The position numbers and the translations under genes were made by a program. The notes below the pieces were generated by a model. That model was not told the origin of the DNA and did no database searches. It was given only the letters and a program-made list of their open reading frames with translations. Shown in pieces: positions 63,610 to 64,000 of a stretch of DNA of 64,000 nucleotides (positions are counted from its first letter, which is position 1; each line of letters begins with the position of its first letter). This DNA is from Leptolyngbya sp. 'hensonii' (GTDB lineage Bacteria > Cyanobacteriota > Cyanobacteriia > GCF-001939115). The DNA is taken from contig NZ_MQTZ01000053.1 of the NCBI RefSeq assembly GCF_001939115.1, forward strand, positions 29,256 to 93,255, in the 5' to 3' direction.

Positions 63610-64000
63610 ATGAAAAAAATCTTAGTCGTTGATGACGATGTTAACCTCCGGAGCAATCTGGCTCAATATCTGATGAGCCGAGGATATCTGGTTCAGGAAG
63701 CAGCATCCGGTGTGGAGGGAGTCGTCCTCTTCGAGCAACAGCCCTTTGATTTGATCGTGTCAGATATCACGATGCCCGAAATGGATGGATTTGAATTTTG
63801 TCGGCATCTGAGGGCCAATCGAGCCGGTCAGCTCATTCCATTTTTGTTTTTGTCTGGAAGGGAAGAAATTGAAGATCGCATCCAGGGACATGCCATCGGT
63901 GCCGATGACTATCTGAAAAAGCCCTTTGAACCCAGAGAACTGATTGCCAAGATTGAGACGCAACTGGAACGATCTCAACGCACCCATGCCGAAATTCTCC
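63610..64000 (+). CDS. Response regulator, N-terminal receiver domain (3' end beyond window)
   Basis: From ATG 63610 to the window edge 130 codons are visible. The receiver domain is complete: KKILVVDDDVNLRSNLAQYL (acidic pocket), LIVSDITMPEMDGFEFC with acceptor Asp near residue 53, FLFLSGR (Ser in the Thr/Ser position) and GADDYLKKPFEPRELIAKIE. A helical linker (THAEIL) begins at the edge. The output domain is not visible; a LuxR/NarL-type DNA-binding domain would be usual after such a linker, but that is a guess. A hairpin-rich leader lies upstream. Confidence 0.9.
   Translation, partial: MKKILVVDDDVNLRSNLAQYLMSRGYLVQEAASGVEGVVLFEQQPFDLIVSDITMPEMDGFEFCRHLRANRAGQLIPFLFLSGREEIEDRIQGHAIGADDYLKKPFEPRELIAKIETQLERSQRTHAEIL

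Noticed and set aside
1..64000. tRNA, rRNA or complete insertion sequence
   Set aside because: I looked for T-loop/anticodon patterns, rRNA cores and transposase motifs and saw none; a covariance-model scan would be needed to exclude small RNAs.

Overview
The window comes from a cyanobacterial chromosome. A high-light-inducible small CAB-like protein (7448-7600, minus), Psb28, phylloquinone genes menA/menF/menD, a FutA-type iron-binding protein, a cyanobacterial sulfiredoxin, several proteins I recognise only from cyanobacteria (DUF760, DUF1350, DUF5340, a DUF7219-like protein), and very frequent GCGATCGC (HIP1) octamers all point this way. The GC-moderate, single-copy gene style resembles Leptolyngbya-like filamentous lineages, but I cannot fix the genus. 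No rRNA, tRNA, CRISPR array, prophage or complete insertion sequence was found.

Layout. 1-3312: two translationally coupled signalling genes on the minus strand, a hybrid histidine kinase and a REC-kinase whose phospho-acceptor His is replaced by Tyr (cut by the window edge). 3641-7358: a B12-binding-type radical SAM protein, a DICT sensor with a degenerate HD-GYP-like tail, and a pentapeptide-repeat protein. 7448-14224 (minus): hli, mutY, a DUF760 gene, a group-2-like sigma factor and carB. 14642-16839: futA, sulfiredoxin and an HTH/GrpE-like protein. 16867-20134 (minus): a compact four-gene operon (membrane protein, lipoprotein, FHA-like Tyr-rich protein, MurG-like glycosyltransferase), next to two convergent GT4 glycosyltransferases (20214-22645). 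23077-27634: a CHASE4-type histidine kinase, a DUF1350 hydrolase and an MscS channel with a cyclic-nucleotide-binding tail.

27884-38040 is mostly housekeeping: DprA-like protein, yajQ, speD-like, the coupled run deoC-recO-MFS, a GT4 enzyme, lpdA, trpC, a DUF5340 gene and an aminotransferase. 38096-45295 holds acnB and the divergent menA / menF-menD set. 45432-47980 has an unusual LPGxRPI-repeat protein, a decayed cation-efflux pseudogene, ribD and a DUF7219-like gene. 48193-55872 has a membrane/coiled-coil/PLD-like/TPR protein, an S41 protease, moaB-psb28, and a run of small envelope genes. 55887-63193 has an aldo/keto reductase, a zinc-ribbon protein, hopanoid genes hpnH and hpnA, a divergent pair encoding a squalene-synthase-like protein and a diiron ferritin-like protein, and icd. 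A response regulator with a hairpin-rich leader is cut by the right edge.

The best candidates for something undescribed are the squalene-synthase-like/diiron pair beside the hopanoid genes, the FHA/lipoprotein/glycosyltransferase operon, the LPGxRPI-repeat protein, and the perfect interspersed palindromes, two of which lie inside coding sequence.
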